From positions 1 through 8,677 of the forward strand of contig DATFYI010000171.1 in NCBI GenBank assembly GCA_035315125.1: a stretch of DNA of 8,677 nt. The letters run 5' to 3'. Origin of the DNA: DATFYI01 sp035315125 (GTDB lineage: Bacteria > Chloroflexota > Anaerolineae > Anaerolineales > Anaerolineaceae). The notes beneath the pieces are model-generated. The model made no database searches and was not told the origin of the DNA. It saw only the letters and a program-made list of their open reading frames with translations. Made by a program: the position numbers and the translations under genes. Shown piece by piece: positions 1 to 7,397 of the stretch (positions are counted from its first letter, which is position 1; each line of letters starts with the position of its first letter).

Positions 1-753
1 CAGATTACTGGGCGCTACTGCTAAAACTGTCTGGCCGCGCCGGACAATCTGGCGGATTAGCTCGACGAGTGTAGTAGTTTTTCCCGTACCTGGCGGACCG
101 TGAATGATAGCAATGTCCTCGGCGGTCAGCGCAAATCGCACAGCTTGCTGTTGAGTTTTATTTAGACTGAGATCTAACGGGAAGTATTCGAATGTAGTTT
201 TGAATTCGGGTGGTTGATTTATGAGCAGAACGTCGCGTAAAGCTGCCAGGCGATTCTCGGAGGCCAGACGCGCTTTTTCCAGAGCCTGGCGCTGTCTTTG
301 GCGAGAAATTTCGTCACTGGCGTGGTCCAGCCGAAATACAGGTCGTTCTGCGACAGGCTCCGGCCATTGGGAAAAGGCAACCTGGATAGACTCTTTATCC
401 AAATCGCTAACCACACCGCGCCAACCCTGTACTGCAAGGTTTGCTTCTCCGTTGTTGTTCTCCTCCGAAAGCAGCACCGGGGCACCGATCCCCAATCTGG
501 TCCAGGGCAGGTTGACATGATTACCGCGTTTTCCAAAGGTCAGCAGGACACGTCCACCCAGCCCGGCATCTTCTTCGCGGATAATTAGACTGGTAAGGCT
601 GTTTCCAGAAAGCTCGGCTTCAGCCGGAGAGCGTAGCCGCAGTTCGTGCAGCATTTGCTGTTTTTCAGCTTCGGCTTCTAGATCAAGCAGGTGGATTAGG
701 TGTTGAAAGTGATCTTCGACTGGAAATGGTGATTGTGAATCGATACTTGTCAT
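1..753 (-). CDS. SF1 DNA/RNA helicase, UPF1/IGHMBP2-like, N-terminal part (cut by the window edge)
   Basis: Reading leftward from ATG at 753 gives 251 codons with no stop before base 1, so the C-terminal motor motifs lie outside the window. Residues 65-130 resemble the small beta-barrel domain of IGHMBP2-type helicases, with an LPW motif at 82-84. A charged helical stretch at about 146-175 fits the stalk. LNKTQ (197-201) fits a Q-motif, GPPGTGKT (219-226) is Walker A, and APSN (247-250) at the edge is motif Ia. By family, such enzymes are ATP-dependent 5'-3' translocases on DNA or RNA; the substrate cannot be read here. The ribosome site is weak: AGGA lies 14 bases upstream. An in-frame ATG at 810 would add 19 residues, but it lies within a TATAAT box and has no ribosome site, so 753 is preferred. 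Family assignment is firm; the start is moderately sure. Confidence 0.88.
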   Translation of the reverse strand, partial: MTSIDSQSPFPVEDHFQHLIHLLDLEAEAEKQQMLHELRLRSPAEAELSGNSLTSLIIREEDAGLGGRVLLTFGKRGNHVNLPWTRLGIGAPVLLSEENNNGEANLAVQGWRGVVSDLDKESIQVAFSQWPEPVAERPVFRLDHASDEISRQRQRQALEKARLASENRLAALRDVLLINQPPEFKTTFEYFPLDLSLNKTQQQAVRFALTAEDIAIIHGPPGTGKTTTLVELIRQIVRRGQTVLAVAPSNL

Positions 754-808
754 TGATACAGTGTCTATCCTAAGTCTTGGAACAGAACATATTTTTTTAT
801 AGTACCCC

Positions 809-814
809 ATTATA
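809..814 (-). promoter_or_regulatory. Candidate -10 box for the leftward SF1 helicase
   Basis: A perfect TATAAT reads leftward from 814 to 809, placing a start of transcription near 802 and giving a leader of about 48 bases before ATG 753. No recognisable TTGACA-like -35 lies at the usual distance, so this is a tentative call based on the hexamer and its position. Confidence 0.3.
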
Positions 815-947
815 GTTAATTATCCGGTATTCTGACGTGTGAATCGGCTGAGAAAGTAATCTAGCTAAATACGTCTGCTAATCATTAGAAATGATTGAGG
901 AGAGTGGCGTCACCTTTCCATCGCGTTCGAAATAGCGTGAAAATCTA

Positions 948-956
948 TGGTATACT
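948..956 (+). promoter_or_regulatory. Extended -10 promoter candidate for the DEAD-box helicase gene
   Basis: TGG followed by TATACT makes an extended -10 element (TGn-TATAnT). The -35 region is poor: TTCGAA at 926-931 is 19 bases away. Transcription would start near 963, giving a leader of about 93 bases that contains the terminator-like hairpin at 1007-1034. Confidence 0.45.
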
Positions 957-1006
957 TACTTACCTTCTTAAATAAATGGGACAAATTTCCAAATATCGTT
1001 AGAGAA

Positions 1007-1034
1007 GGGCCAGGGATCTCCCTGGCTCATTTTT
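1007..1034 (+). terminator. Leader terminator-like hairpin (possible attenuator) upstream of the DEAD-box gene
   Basis: GCCAGGG-ATCT-CCCTGGC at 1009-1026 is a perfect 7-base stem with a 4-base loop. A G-T wobble (1008/1027) and a G-C pair (1007/1028) extend it. Five Ts follow at 1030-1034. This has the form of a rho-independent terminator but lies wholly within the presumed 5' leader, ending 21 bases before the start codon. With a promoter at about 950, it would act as an attenuator or end a short leader RNA. It could instead terminate some other short transcript. Confidence 0.6.
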
Positions 1035-1055
1035 GTGTAAAAAGGATTATTCATT

Positions 1056-2300
1056 TTGAATTTCGATTCGTTTTCTTTTAACCCGCAGATTAAAGCGGGT
1101 ATTGTTGCCGCAGGCTATTCCACTCCAACTTCAATTCAACTCCGCACAATACCGCCCATTATTGCAGGGCGTGATGTTTTAGGTCTTGCTCAAACGGGAA
1201 CTGGAAAGACAGCTGCTTTTGTTTTACCGATCTTGCAACGCTTAATGCATGGGACGCGTGGAAAATTACGCGCCTTGATTATTTCTCCCACTCGAGAATT
1301 AGCTGAACAAACTCATAATTCCATCACGACGCTCGGACGTCAGACCGGATTGCGCAGTTTGACCCTGTACGGCGGCGTCAACGCCCGTCCCCAAATCATG
1401 GGTATACGGGCTGGAGCGGATATCGCCGTGGCTTGCCCGGGTCGTTTATTAGATCTGATGGAGCAGAAGGTAGTCAGTTTAAACTCGATTGAAGTATTGG
1501 TTTTGGATGAAGCCGACCAAATGTTTGACATGGGTTTTCTGCCTGCTATCCGCCGCATCATTGCGGCTCTGCCGAAAGAACGTCAAACATTGCTATTTTC
1601 AGCAACGATGCCGCCAGAAATTCTAGCCCTGGCCAATAATTTTCTAAAGAACCCTGAAACAATTGAGATCGGTACCTCACATCCGATTGAGACCGTGAGC
1701 CACGCTATTTACCCGGTTGATCAGGATCGAAAAGCTGAGATGCTGTTAGAAATCCTGCGCCAGACCGGCAGTGGGCAGGTTCTGATATTTACCCGTACCA
1801 AACATCGTGCCAGCAAGCTTTCCGAGCAGTTAAAACGGTCAGGCCTGTCTGCTACTGCGTTGCAGGGTAATCTCAGCCAAATTCAACGTCAGGCGGCCTT
1901 GGATGGCTTTCGTAGCGGGCGGGTACGCGTGCTAGTAGCGACTGATATCGCCGCGCGCGGCATTGACATCTCACAAATATCGCATGTGATTAACTACGAC
2001 ATTCCCAACACCGCCGAGGCTTATACTCACCGCATCGGGCGTACTGGACGCATGGCTCATCTAGGCACGGCCTTTACATTGGTCACGCAAGAAGACCTGC
2101 CCATGATCCGTACGATTGAGCGGTTATTAGGCAGCCCACTGGAGCGCCGGAAACTGCCCGGGTTTGAAACACAGGTCATCCCTGTCGATCGTCCCTCTTC
2201 AGCCAAGAGCACCTCCTCTCCACATCGATCACAACCCAACCGACGTCCGGTATCATTGGATCGCTCGAGCACTTTGAGCTATTCACGCTCGTCCAGATGA
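1056..2300 (+). CDS. DEAD-box ATP-dependent RNA helicase
   Basis: This 414-residue protein carries the full DEAD-box set. It has a Q-motif region (GYSTPTSIQ, 20-28), motif I AQTGTGKT (45-52), PTRELA (78-83), GG (106-107), CPGR (127-130, usually TPGR), DEAD (151-154) and SAT (182-184). The second RecA domain has LIFTRT (243-248), ATDIAARGID (295-304) and HRIGRTGR (325-332). By family it unwinds short RNA duplexes using ATP, typically in ribosome assembly, mRNA decay or cold adaptation. After about residue 370 there is only a short Ser/Arg/Pro-rich basic tail, with no DbpA- or CsdA-type RNA-binding domain, so it is a minimal RhlE-like enzyme. The start is TTG: AAAGGA at 1041-1046 lies 9 bases upstream and no closer ATG exists. 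It has its own promoter and terminator and appears monocistronic. Confidence 0.95.
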   Translation: MNFDSFSFNPQIKAGIVAAGYSTPTSIQLRTIPPIIAGRDVLGLAQTGTGKTAAFVLPILQRLMHGTRGKLRALIISPTRELAEQTHNSITTLGRQTGLRSLTLYGGVNARPQIMGIRAGADIAVACPGRLLDLMEQKVVSLNSIEVLVLDEADQMFDMGFLPAIRRIIAALPKERQTLLFSATMPPEILALANNFLKNPETIEIGTSHPIETVSHAIYPVDQDRKAEMLLEILRQTGSGQVLIFTRTKHRASKLSEQLKRSGLSATALQGNLSQIQRQAALDGFRSGRVRVLVATDIAARGIDISQISHVINYDIPNTAEAYTHRIGRTGRMAHLGTAFTLVTQEDLPMIRTIERLLGSPLERRKLPGFETQVIPVDRPSSAKSTSSPHRSQPNRRPVSLDRSSTLSYSRSSR

Positions 2301-2328
2301 TCTAACAACTCGGCTCATATATTAAAAC

Positions 2329-2365
2329 AGGTCTCCTGTCAATTTTGGCAGGGGGCCTATTTTTT
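2329..2365 (+). terminator. Rho-independent terminator of the DEAD-box helicase gene
   Basis: A 12-base stem pairs AGGTCTCCTGTC (2329-2340) with GGCAGGGGGCCT (2347-2358). It includes three G-T wobbles and a 6-base loop, and six Ts follow at 2360-2365. It lies 28 bases after the helicase stop. The wobbles favour rightward function. Confidence 0.85.
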
Positions 2366-2450
2366 ATTAATGTAATTGTGGATCATCTAAACTGAGTGGT
2401 CTCTTATTCTTGTTTATAGTACGGTTCATGCAAGAGTCAATTATTTACTA

Positions 2451-2478
2451 TTGTCACATTTGAGAATATAGCTATACT
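2451..2478 (+). promoter_or_regulatory. Sigma-70-type promoter for the S58 peptidase-DinB unit
   Basis: TTGTCA (2451-2456) and TATACT (2473-2478) are separated by 16 bases, each one mismatch from consensus. Transcription would start near 2485, leaving a leader of about 44 bases. It follows the terminator of the previous gene, as expected for a new transcription unit. Confidence 0.7.
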
Positions 2479-2515
2479 TAATCGTCGACTAACTCATTAG
2501 ATCCAACGGCATTTT

Positions 2516-2520
2516 GGAGA
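2516..2520 (+). promoter_or_regulatory. Ribosome binding site that fixes the S58 peptidase start
   Basis: GGAGA lies with its GGAG 9 bases before ATG 2529. A longer reading from TTG at 2514 would overlap this site and have no ribosome site of its own, so ATG 2529 is the better start. Confidence 0.75.
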
Positions 2521-2528
2521 AAAAGCTT

Positions 2529-3608
2529 ATGGGCCGTGCAAGAATCCGTGATTTGGGCATCCATCCGGGTGTTTATCCGACTGGAGCTTTTAATGCGATT
2601 ACTGATGTGCCGGGTGTTCTGGTAGGACATGCTACTATAAACCAGGATGAACCGATTAGCATTCATACCGGTGTCACGGTGATCGTGCCCCGCGATCGGG
2701 CAATTGGTCACGATAACACCTTTGCCGGTTTTCATCGCTTCAACGGCTGCGGCGAAATGACCGGAGTGCAGTGGATTGAGGAGACCGGACTGCTGACTTC
2801 TGCCATTGCTCTGACGAATACCCACCAGATTGGCATGGTACACGATGCACTGGCGGAGTTTTCCTTCATGCACGATGAATTTGGCCCATTTTATTTGCCG
2901 GTGGTGGCCGAGACCTTTGATGGCTTTTTGAATGATATGAGCGCAGTAGCTCTTACAAGAGAACATATTTTTGAGGCCATGATGTCGGCAACATCTGGCC
3001 CAATAGCAGAAGGCAATGTGGGTGGCGGAACAGGGATGATCTGCCATGATTTTAAAGGTGGAATAGGAACCTCTTCTCGGATAGTAGAAGTGAAAGGCGC
3101 CAACTATACGGTTGGGGCCTTGGTACAGACCAACTATGGCGATCGGGAGCAGCTGCGGGTGGATGGTGTGCCGGTCGGTCGTGAAATTGATGAAGAGAAA
3201 GTTCCTGTCCCTTGGCGTTTCCGGCCACCATCCAGTTCCATCATTGTGATTATTGCAACGGATGCCCCTCTTTTGGGCGATCAATGTAAGCGCCTGGCGC
3301 AACGGGCCACCAGTGGCCTGGCCCGGGTCGGCGGTGTAGGTCATAATTCCAGCGGGGACTTATTCCTGGCATTTGCCACCGGTCATCACATACCGGCGCA
3401 CCCAGAAGGTTTATTTCAATTGGGTGCTACGCTTCCGGCTGGATTTCTCAACCCGTTTTTTGATGCGGTTGCAGAAAGCGTCGAAGAATCAATTTTAAAC
3501 GCTTTGACGGCAGCAGAGACCATGACTGGTTACCAGGGCCGGATAGCCTATGCACTGCCATTGGATCAGCTGCAAGAAGTCATGGCTAAATATGGCCGGC
3601 GATCATAA
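2529..3608 (+). CDS. P1/S58-family (DmpA-like) self-processing aminopeptidase
   Basis: The protein has 359 residues from ATG 2529. Family marks are the N-terminal RARIRDLGI (3-11), TDVPGVLVGHATI (25-37), GNVGGGTGM (162-170) and VQTNYG (199-204). The nucleophile region is GHNSSGDLFLAF (271-282). By family (Ochrobactrum DmpA, Sphingosinicella BapA), the precursor cleaves itself before the Ser of SGD, here Ser275. That would give a chain of 274 residues and one of 85, with Ser275 as the N-terminal nucleophile. Asn202 matches the conserved active-site Asn. Members remove N-terminal residues, some with D- or beta-amino acid specificity; the substrate here cannot be read. There is no signal peptide, so it is probably cytoplasmic. 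The second chain is shorter than in DmpA, and the residue before the nucleophile is Ser rather than Gly or Asn. It leads a two-gene unit with the DinB-like gene. Confidence 0.9.
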   Translation: MGRARIRDLGIHPGVYPTGAFNAITDVPGVLVGHATINQDEPISIHTGVTVIVPRDRAIGHDNTFAGFHRFNGCGEMTGVQWIEETGLLTSAIALTNTHQIGMVHDALAEFSFMHDEFGPFYLPVVAETFDGFLNDMSAVALTREHIFEAMMSATSGPIAEGNVGGGTGMICHDFKGGIGTSSRIVEVKGANYTVGALVQTNYGDREQLRVDGVPVGREIDEEKVPVPWRFRPPSSSIIVIIATDAPLLGDQCKRLAQRATSGLARVGGVGHNSSGDLFLAFATGHHIPAHPEGLFQLGATLPAGFLNPFFDAVAESVEESILNALTAAETMTGYQGRIAYALPLDQLQEVMAKYGRRS

Positions 3609-3658
3609 AATAATCGCTGTGTGAGAATTGATCCGCAATTAATAAAAGGAGAAATAAG

Positions 3659-4138
3659 ATGGAATCAGAAACAGAGTTACGCAAGCAATTATTGGCTTTA
3701 TTGCGTGGTGGCAACGCACATATGGGCTTTGATGACGCGGTTGCAAATTTCCCGATCGAAGCGATCAATAACTACCCATCGAATGTATCCTATACACCCT
3801 GGCATTTGCTCGAGCATTTGCGCATAACCCAATGGGATATTCTGGAATTCATTCGGGAACCAAACTATGTTTCTCCAAAATGGCCGGAGGGTTATTGGCC
3901 TGCCAAACAAAAGAAAGCAAATCAAACCGAATGGTTTGAAACCATTCGGAAATACAAAGCCGATTTAGCCGATTTGGAAGAAATTGTGACGGGTCCGGAT
4001 ACGAATTTTACGGCTGATTTGCCGCACGCACCCGGCTATAATATTTTGCGAGAAATTCTACTGGTTGCTGACCATAACGCATATCATATCGGAGAGTTTT
4101 GCATCTTACGTCAGGTTATGGGAACCTGGCGTGAGTGA
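3659..4138 (+). CDS. DinB-family four-helix-bundle metalloprotein
   Basis: This 159-residue protein has the DinB/YfiT pattern of a metal site built from three histidines on two helices. His53 lies in TPWHLLEHLRITQWD (46-60), and His139 and His143 lie in DHNAYHIGEF (138-147). PWHLLEHL near the first site and a GEF-like ending of the last helix are typical of the superfamily. Members include Bacillus DinB-type damage-inducible proteins and bacillithiol- or mycothiol-dependent transferases; this one is a generic member with no assignable substrate. It is unrelated to DNA polymerase IV. AAAGGAGA at 3645-3652 sits 7 bases before ATG. The gap to the peptidase gene is 50 bases with no terminator, so the two are probably co-transcribed. 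Its stop lies 15 bases from the stop of the convergent metalloprotease gene. Confidence 0.85.
   Translation: MESETELRKQLLALLRGGNAHMGFDDAVANFPIEAINNYPSNVSYTPWHLLEHLRITQWDILEFIREPNYVSPKWPEGYWPAKQKKANQTEWFETIRKYKADLADLEEIVTGPDTNFTADLPHAPGYNILREILLVADHNAYHIGEFCILRQVMGTWRE
4108..4132 (+). other. Hairpin at the 3' end of the DinB gene, at a convergent gene junction
   Basis: A 10-base stem (4108-4117 with 4123-4132) contains perfect CAGGTT/AACCTG and one T-G wobble around an ATGGG loop. It overlaps the last codons of the DinB gene. Neither strand has a T-tract after it, so it is not a standard intrinsic terminator. It may protect the 3' end or aid factor-dependent termination; it may also be chance. 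Confidence 0.35.
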
Positions 4139-4153
4139 GGCGGATATTAAACA

Positions 4154-4819
4154 TTACAAATGGAGCAAATGCCCATTAAGTTTAAGCCATTGGATGCTCT
4201 TCTTATAATCCGGCAGTATCCTTTCAACCTGGTTCCAAAATGCTTGTTGGTGATTTTTGTGAAATAGATGGACCAATTCATGGACAACTACATAATCAAT
4301 GATGGGTAATGGTGCCATAACAAGCCGCCAGGTAAAACTTAACGTTCCTTTGCTGCTGCACGAACCCCAACGTGTGTTGGCAGAAGTTATTTTTATTGCT
4401 TCAAAATGATACTGCAATTGACTGGCAAACTGGTTGGCCTGTAAGGTTATGACATGCCTGGCCTGTTCTTTATACCATTGAATCATTAATCGCTCGGCGT
4501 TGGGCAATTTTCTTTTATCCATATAAAAGTGTCCGTCAAGAACGACAGATGTCGTAATTTTATCGACAATTTCAAGCCGGTAGGGTTTTCCTAGAAAATA
4601 GAACTCTTCGCCGTTTTGATATGCTTTTGGTCGGGATATTGGATAGCTTGTTTTAACAAGCTCTTGCTTTGAGCGGATCCAGGCCACCTTTTTTTCAACT
4701 AAATCCTGAATTTGACTTTTACTGGCCTTAAGCGGGGCGCGCACGATCAGCTTGCCATCGTGATCGACGATTAATGCAATTGTTTTTCGTCTAGTCCGAA
4801 TAATCAGGTCGATATTCAT
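4154..4819 (-). CDS. YgjP/DUF45-family zinc metallopeptidase (SprT-related)
   Basis: The protein has 221 residues. HELVH at 180-184 is the zinc-binding and catalytic HExxH. His190 (HELVHLFHKNH) is the expected third ligand and is followed by FW. The preceding TRWGSCSSKGTLSF (149-162) is the family signature seen in E. coli YgjP. An N-terminal beta-rich part (about 1-85) also fits the family. It is classed as a hydrolase; physiological substrates of these proteins are poorly known. There is no signal peptide or membrane segment, so it is probably cytoplasmic. It is the last gene of the leftward five-gene cluster, 23 bases after the ABC permease, and has only a weak ribosome site before ATG 4819. 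Being at the operon end, it may be a passenger rather than a partner of the transporter. Confidence 0.9.
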   Translation of the reverse strand: MNIDLIIRTRRKTIALIVDHDGKLIVRAPLKASKSQIQDLVEKKVAWIRSKQELVKTSYPISRPKAYQNGEEFYFLGKPYRLEIVDKITTSVVLDGHFYMDKRKLPNAERLMIQWYKEQARHVITLQANQFASQLQYHFEAIKITSANTRWGSCSSKGTLSFTWRLVMAPLPIIDYVVVHELVHLFHKNHQQAFWNQVERILPDYKKSIQWLKLNGHLLHL

Positions 4820-4842
4820 AGATTAAAGACTTCAGAGAGTAT

Positions 4843-6603
4843 TCAGCTTGCCGGCTCGCCCAATGTAGCAATACGCGCCGACACAAAACGCAGGGGAATT
4901 ATTGAAATTGTCAGACAAAAAATACCGCCAATGATTAGACCAGTAATCCTACCCAATAATTCTGGCAACCCTAAAAGAGGGAAGCCAACGGTTGGGCCTA
5001 AAAACAAAGCCAGAGCTGCTAACAGAAAAGCCACACTGGCAATTGCGCCAAAACAGCCGTTCAGACCCTGCACCATATGGCGAGGGTCATCCCAATCAAA
5101 ATTGGCGCCAGCTATGCCAAAGGTCAGGTTGATACCGTCAACACTGGCGATACATAAAGCGACTACCAGTAAATTAAAGATTATTGTGCCTGGACTGGTC
5201 GAACGTACCAGACCGATGATGAGAATAAACAACCAACCCAGAATTAAAGATGGAATATATGCAATTACGAACTTTGAAATAATCAGTTGAACGGGGCTAA
5301 CAGCAGCAGACTTCAGTATCCAATAACTTTTGCCTTCCTGAGAAAAGCCCATTCCTGCCAGACGGGAAAGTAATGTCCACCCAATGAATAAGGAAATGAA
5401 TAAATCGCCATACGAGACGCCGGTCCGCAAAGTTGTCGAAATAAAAGAAGGAGTGTCGCCTTGAGAAGTAGTTATATTTCCACCTGCTCGAGCCAACGAA
5501 ACTGCATAAATTACCCCCAGGATTAATGGGGTAACCAATTGCGAAAGGTTTCGTAAATCACGTCTCAATACAAGCGAATCCTTATGGATAATCGCCAGGA
5601 TGGTTTGAGGAATTAATTTTCGGGTAGCATTATTCAAAGAACTGGTTGATGTCAGTGTCCGGGTTTTACGGGTAAGTCTTTTTTTATGCGAACTTACCTG
5701 TACACTGGCCCAACCGCTGTAATATAAATGTTCAGCAGAAGATAAGGTTCCTACAAAAACCACACCGGCCAAGCCCAGAGATAAAATCAGATATACACAG
5801 CCTGTCAGCCATTTTCCACTGCCAATGCCAACCAGACCCGCGCCGGCCCATGCTAACGGAGACCAGGGAGAAGCAAGATAAGAAAGTGCTGCCAGACTGC
5901 CATTTGCCTGTAATCTGGTGATATTTGAAAAACGGGCGAACTGCCCGCTTTGTGAGCATATGATCGAGATCGCGGCTGTAGCAAATCCGATGATTTCAGC
6001 AACCTGGCGCGCCGGAAACAGCCGGACAATCAGCATCACCAGTAGTGCGGAAAGGCTGGCCGCTGAAAGAGCCATAGCCGCCAGCACGACGATTACAAGC
6101 GGATAATATAGGAAATTGTAATTAGCGGAAGCTCCTAACCCAAAAAGTAGAGGCAAGGAAAATAGACATATTAATCCAAAGTTAGGTAGGACTGCTTGAA
6201 GTAGTTTCGTTATAAAAACAGCGTGGATTGGGGTGGGTGTGGATAGTAAAAAATCCATATCCCCTGCCAGGTAAAGTGCTTGCAACAAAACCCCAAAGCT
6301 GGTAATCAGGATAGCAACGAATGCTCCACTGGCGATGATGGCAGGAATCTTTTCAAGGAAAGGGCCGACATCCCCAATAGATTTTGCGAGCACAGGGGAT
6401 CGGAAAAAACTTAGTAAAAACAGGCTTGAACCAAAAATAAATATAATAAAAGCTAATACCAGCAGGGCCAGGGTGATCGTAAAGATTTTTCGCCGCAGTT
6501 TGGCACGGCGAAAGTTGTTATATGTGATCAGCAGCCGCAGCCGCAAAAGTTTAAGCACATAAAAACTTAAGTTCTGTGCTTTCTGCTGGCTGATTGAGCT
6601 CAC
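4843..6603 (-). CDS. ABC-2-type transporter permease (large membrane subunit)
   Basis: This 586-residue protein has about 12 hydrophobic segments. They lie near 41-67, 88-112, 138-158, 163-194, 200-216, 237-260, 264-286, 352-370, 398-416, 440-466, 472-498, 513-537 and 550-572. A charged loop (about 303-330, many Lys/Arg/Thr/Ser) divides two halves. FSQEGKSYWILKSAAVSP (420-437) is the cytoplasmic motif typical of this ABC-2 permease group, and FDWDDPR (502-508) also recurs in it. The N-terminus has a basic juxtamembrane stretch (19-39). The start is GTG, overlapping the ATPase stop as GTGA (6603-6600), with GAGG at 6614-6611 giving 7-base spacing, so translation is probably coupled. It pairs with the ATPase as a transporter, by family an exporter. 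The substrate is unknown; no lipoprotein, peptide or polysaccharide gene nearby points to one. Confidence 0.9.
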   Translation of the reverse strand: MSSISQQKAQNLSFYVLKLLRLRLLITYNNFRRAKLRRKIFTITLALLVLAFIIFIFGSSLFLLSFFRSPVLAKSIGDVGPFLEKIPAIIASGAFVAILITSFGVLLQALYLAGDMDFLLSTPTPIHAVFITKLLQAVLPNFGLICLFSLPLLFGLGASANYNFLYYPLVIVVLAAMALSAASLSALLVMLIVRLFPARQVAEIIGFATAAISIICSQSGQFARFSNITRLQANGSLAALSYLASPWSPLAWAGAGLVGIGSGKWLTGCVYLILSLGLAGVVFVGTLSSAEHLYYSGWASVQVSSHKKRLTRKTRTLTSTSSLNNATRKLIPQTILAIIHKDSLVLRRDLRNLSQLVTPLILGVIYAVSLARAGGNITTSQGDTPSFISTTLRTGVSYGDLFISLFIGWTLLSRLAGMGFSQEGKSYWILKSAAVSPVQLIISKFVIAYIPSLILGWLFILIIGLVRSTSPGTIIFNLLVVALCIASVDGINLTFGIAGANFDWDDPRHMVQGLNGCFGAIASVAFLLAALALFLGPTVGFPLLGLPELLGRITGLIIGGIFCLTISIIPLRFVSARIATLGEPAS

Positions 6604-7370
6604 CGAAGTACCTCAGCAATTTCTGCATATTCAGCGCCGCCGGTGAGGTCAAGAAATATATCTTCCAGGCTGGTTTCGCCTTTTCCGAGTGAGCGCAGCT
6701 CATCCATTGTTCCGGATGCTACCATCTTGCCCTGGTTAATGATCCCAATACGGTCGCACATATGCTCAGCAATCTCGAGAATATGGGTTGAGAGCAAAAC
6801 AGCAGTGCCGCGATCGGCCATTTGACGCAAAATATCTTTAATTAGACGAGCTGATTTTGGATCCAGACCAACAGTTGGCTCATCCAGTACCAGCACCTTT
6901 GGATCATGTACCAATGCCACCGCCAGAGCAGTTTTTTGGCGCATACCATGGCTGAACGAGTCAATCGTGTCATCAGCAACCTGACTTAAATCGAAAAGTC
7001 GTAGCAGTTCATCTATTCGCCGCCCCACCTGCTTTTGGTCAAGATTGTAAAGGTCAGCGACAAAATGCAGCAACTCTCGAGCAGTTAACTTTAAATATAA
7101 ATTTGGCTCATCCGGAACGTAGCCATTAATGGCTTTAGCCAGCAGAGGTTGTTTTTGAACGTCGTAGCCGGCGACTTTTACTATACCTGAGGTTGGCTTT
7201 AATAAACCAACGATCATTTTTATGGTAGTTGTTTTACCAGCGCCGTTTGGCCCGAGGAAGCCAAAGATTTCGCCACCATAAACGGACAGATTGATATCGT
7301 CTACGGCTGTTTTCAGGCCGTATTTCTTTACCAAATGGCTGGTCTCGATCAAGGCGAACGGATCTGGCAT
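6600..7370 (-). CDS. ABC transporter ATP-binding protein (ABC-2 type)
   Basis: This 256-residue nucleotide-binding domain has Walker A GPNGAGKT (40-47), signature FSHGMRQK (139-146), Walker B VLVLDEP (159-165), D-loop GLDP (168-171) and switch His196 (STHILE). The Q-loop position reads GYVPDEPNLY (83-92), with Asp in place of the usual Gln, a variant I recall from this exporter group. By family it hydrolyses ATP at the inner face of the membrane to drive the permease encoded immediately downstream, with a 4-base overlap. The start is ATG 7370. The only purine-rich site, AGGA, is just one base before it, so the ribosome site is poor and translation may depend on the upstream gene. An in-frame TAG six codons upstream excludes a long extension. 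Confidence 0.95.
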   Translation of the reverse strand: MPDPFALIETSHLVKKYGLKTAVDDINLSVYGGEIFGFLGPNGAGKTTTIKMIVGLLKPTSGIVKVAGYDVQKQPLLAKAINGYVPDEPNLYLKLTARELLHFVADLYNLDQKQVGRRIDELLRLFDLSQVADDTIDSFSHGMRQKTALAVALVHDPKVLVLDEPTVGLDPKSARLIKDILRQMADRGTAVLLSTHILEIAEHMCDRIGIINQGKMVASGTMDELRSLGKGETSLEDIFLDLTGGAEYAEIAEVLR

Positions 7371-7397
7371 GTCCTGATTAATTTTCTACAATCCGGT

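Larger units (their letters stand above)
754..1055. other. Divergent intergenic region between the two helicase genes
   Basis: This 302-base spacer holds the leftward -10 candidate near 810, a rightward extended -10 at 948-956, and the terminator-like hairpin at 1007-1034. It also has a perfect 7-base inverted repeat, AATCATT-AGA-AATGATT, at 880-896. That repeat could be an operator, but repeats of this size are expected by chance a couple of times in a window this long. No convincing gene is present: a GAGGAG at 897-902 looks like a ribosome site but has no suitably spaced start codon. No tRNA-like structure was seen. Confidence 0.6.

Noticed and set aside
219..588. Several open frames of about 100 codons in the left 600 bases, on both strands
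   Set aside because: They lie in other frames of the SF1 helicase gene, which is fully open from 753 to 1 with convincing motifs.
903..974. Small GTG-started ORF of about 23 codons after GAGGAG at 897
   Set aside because: The start is too close to the ribosome-like site and the peptide has no supporting feature.
2478..3344. Long leftward open frame (288 codons) opposite the S58 peptidase gene
   Set aside because: It is antisense to a gene with clear family motifs, has no ribosome site, and its protein has no recognisable domain or normal composition.
3621..3827. Rightward 68-codon open frame overlapping the DinB start
   Set aside because: It is a frame shadow of the DinB gene, which has a strong ribosome site and conserved His residues.
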